Shown here: positions 59,325-64,000 of the stretch, one piece after another | How the letters are laid out: each line of letters begins with the position of its first letter | How positions within the stretch are numbered: the first letter of the stretch is position 1 | Source: Planctomycetota bacterium | GTDB lineage: Bacteria > Planctomycetota > MHYJ01 > WSZJ01 > JACPWG01 | NCBI GenBank assembly: GCA_016197205.1 | Contig: JACPWG010000028.1 | Coordinates: 34,393-98,392 of the forward strand | Reading direction: 5' to 3' | DNA: 64,000 nucleotides | Notes under the pieces: generated by a model | The model's database searches: none | Told to the model about the DNA's origin: nothing | The model's input: the letters and a program-made list of their open reading frames with translations, nothing else | Program-made: the position numbers and the translations under genes

Positions 59325-59579
59325 GGGCCCGTAAAGAAACAACTCATGCGACTCGGAAACCGGGGAGCTCCCCAGGAAAAGGCTCAAGGCTCAATGAGCA
59401 ATTTTCAGGCAAGGCTCAAAGTTCAAGGCTCAGAGTCCGCGATTCCGTGCCCGGGCCACGTTCCGAGGGGGTCATTGAGCATTGAACCTTGAGCCTTTTC
59501 TGAGTCTTGAAAATTGAGCATTGAGAATTCTTTTCGTCCCCCTGCGCGTCCAACGAGCAAATTATTTTCTTACGGGCCC
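59325..59579 (+). repeat. GGCTCAAAGTTCAAGG-type element, intact copy
   Basis: Outer arms GGGCCCGTAAAGAAA (59325-59339) and TTTTCTTACGGGCCC (59565-59579) are near-perfect inverse repeats. Inside, AAAAGGCTCAAGGCTCAATG (59378-59397) opposes CATTGAGC and CTTGAGCCTTTT (59473-59509). The junction GGCTCAG-AGTCCGCG at 59428-59440 is uninterrupted, whereas the 45.4 kb copy carries the MITE-like element there. Confidence 0.7.
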
Positions 59580-59666
59580 CAAGGGGGCAGGCTCCCTGCA
59601 CGACACCCCGCGGCGCTCGGCGGAGCAACCGCCCCCGCGCCGACCGACGAGGAGGACTCGAGCGGC

Positions 59667-63506
<3,840 letters not shown>

Positions 63507-64000
63507 CGGCCGGTGGACGAGCTTCGGACGGAGTCGTCCCCGCGGTTTCCGCGCAGCCTGGCACTACAACGGTGGACCGAGCGGTGGAAGGCAGCCCGCA
63601 CGGCAGCAGCGGCCCGGGAGGGCGGGCGTCCTCGCCCGCCCGCGTGCGGGCGAGGACGCCCGCCCTCCCAGGACCGTCCTCGCCGGGATGCAAGTGCGTC
63701 GCCCCGCGGAAGAAGACTCTCTGCCGCACGCTCCGCGGTCTAGCGTTGTAGGGCTAGGCCGCGAGGCGGAGCGCGCGGGCCGGAGGCCCGCGTCCCCAGG
63801 AGTCGTGTCTCGACTTCGTCAACGGGCCACTCGTGGGCCTTCCATGTCGTTCCGGTAGGTCCTTCGTTTCCGTCGCAGGCGCGTCCCGCGTGGAAACCGA
63901 ACCGCGACCGTGAGGGAGCGGTCTGGGGGCGTTCTGCCATGACCTCCGGTTCGAGGTCGCCGACCCGCAGGGGAGCGCCCTGCGAACCCACCGGGCAGCG
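63507..64000. repeat. Right-end intergenic region with strong hairpin and dispersed repeats
   Basis: No gene is seen. 63776-63830 is a CCCCCAGG-type copy (GGGCCGGAGGCCCGCGTCCC, then CAGGAGTCGTG and TTCGTCAACGGGCC). 63899-63925 is a GAACCGCGACCGTGAGGGAG copy. Confidence 0.7.
63616..63669. repeat. 23-bp perfect inverted repeat hairpin
   Basis: GGGAGGGCGGGCGTCCTCGC CCG (63616-63638) is the exact inverse complement of 63647-63669, with an 8-base loop. It begins 110 bases after the kinase stop. There is no T-run; it may be an insulator-like or REP-type repeat. Confidence 0.85.

Larger units (their letters stand above)
59084..59666. repeat. Intergenic repeat mosaic, 583 bp
   Basis: No gene is seen. 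A promoter-like pair TTGGCC (59113-59118) / TATACT (59137-59142), 18-base spacer, occurs at the start. It contains two bracketed elements described separately (59176-59322 and 59325-59579). Confidence 0.6.

Noticed and set aside
59514..59666. N-terminal extension of the Ser/Thr kinase
   Set aside because: It lies in dispersed repeat sequence; ATG 59667 with GGAGG is better.

Overview
The window is very GC-rich DNA that reads as a chromosomal segment of a bacterium of the Planctomycetota or a close relative. This rests on gene content: a MoxR / DUF58 / BatA-like / VWA cluster, tandem squalene-cyclase-repeat proteins with DUF4159 domains, a DUF4175-like low-complexity giant, a large Ser/Thr kinase with TPRs, and many dispersed intergenic repeats whose read-through gives LFVVPPSGG- or EPRPSGSG-like peptides. 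No rRNA, tRNA, CRISPR array, integrase or transposase gene was recognised.

Layout. 1-1238: left-edge partial GT-C type membrane protein (minus). 1644-4577: secA (minus) with a strong sigma70-type promoter. 4878-5411: small single-TM coiled-coil protein (plus). 5614-6963: unknown protein ending in a zinc ribbon (minus). 7430-14648: three translationally coupled minus-strand genes (zinc ribbon/TPR protein, membrane protein with cupredoxin-like tail, 1307-residue membrane protein with about 28 GFDxx pentapeptides and an unknown C-terminal domain). 14887-18216: ettA-type ABC-F ATPase and an AidB-like acyl-CoA dehydrogenase. 18736-20616: two plus-strand single-TM coiled-coil proteins ending at a textbook terminator. 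21733-23187: a GT-C type membrane protein that looks leaderless, sitting between inverted repeat blocks.

23574-45300 is a long minus-strand supercluster, transcribed right to left: pseudokinase, MoxR ATPase, two DUF4159 paralogues, DUF58, a VOC protein, a two-gene AAA ATPase/TOPRIM cassette with its own promoter, BatA-like, VWA, two small genes, DUF4175-like giant, FHA-HD-GYP protein. It looks like a planctomycete version of the bat/MoxR cell-envelope module, interrupted by accessory genes and repeat elements.

45883-46953: saccharopine-dehydrogenase-like enzyme. 47209-49662: large membrane protein. 49971-52514: Zn/Cd/Pb-type P1B ATPase with a His-rich tail. 52741-54213: outer-membrane porin. 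54422-57656: napD-napA-napB-like periplasmic nitrate reductase operon with an unusual four-haem NapB-like subunit. 57998-59083: membrane-anchored SGNH-like protein. 59667-63506: 1279-residue Ser/Thr kinase with NWG-type TPRs. 63507-64000: repeat DNA only.

Nearly every intergenic gap carries dispersed repeats. The best defined is a 170-206 bp MITE-like element (copies at 21.2, 39.6 and 45.4 kb, truncated at 23.4 kb) with 10-bp terminal inverted repeats and CTCAG-like flanks; comparing 45.4 kb with 59.4 kb gives a filled/empty site pair. Coordinates of starts were chosen by ribosome-binding sites, overlaps and family alignments from memory; no database search was run.
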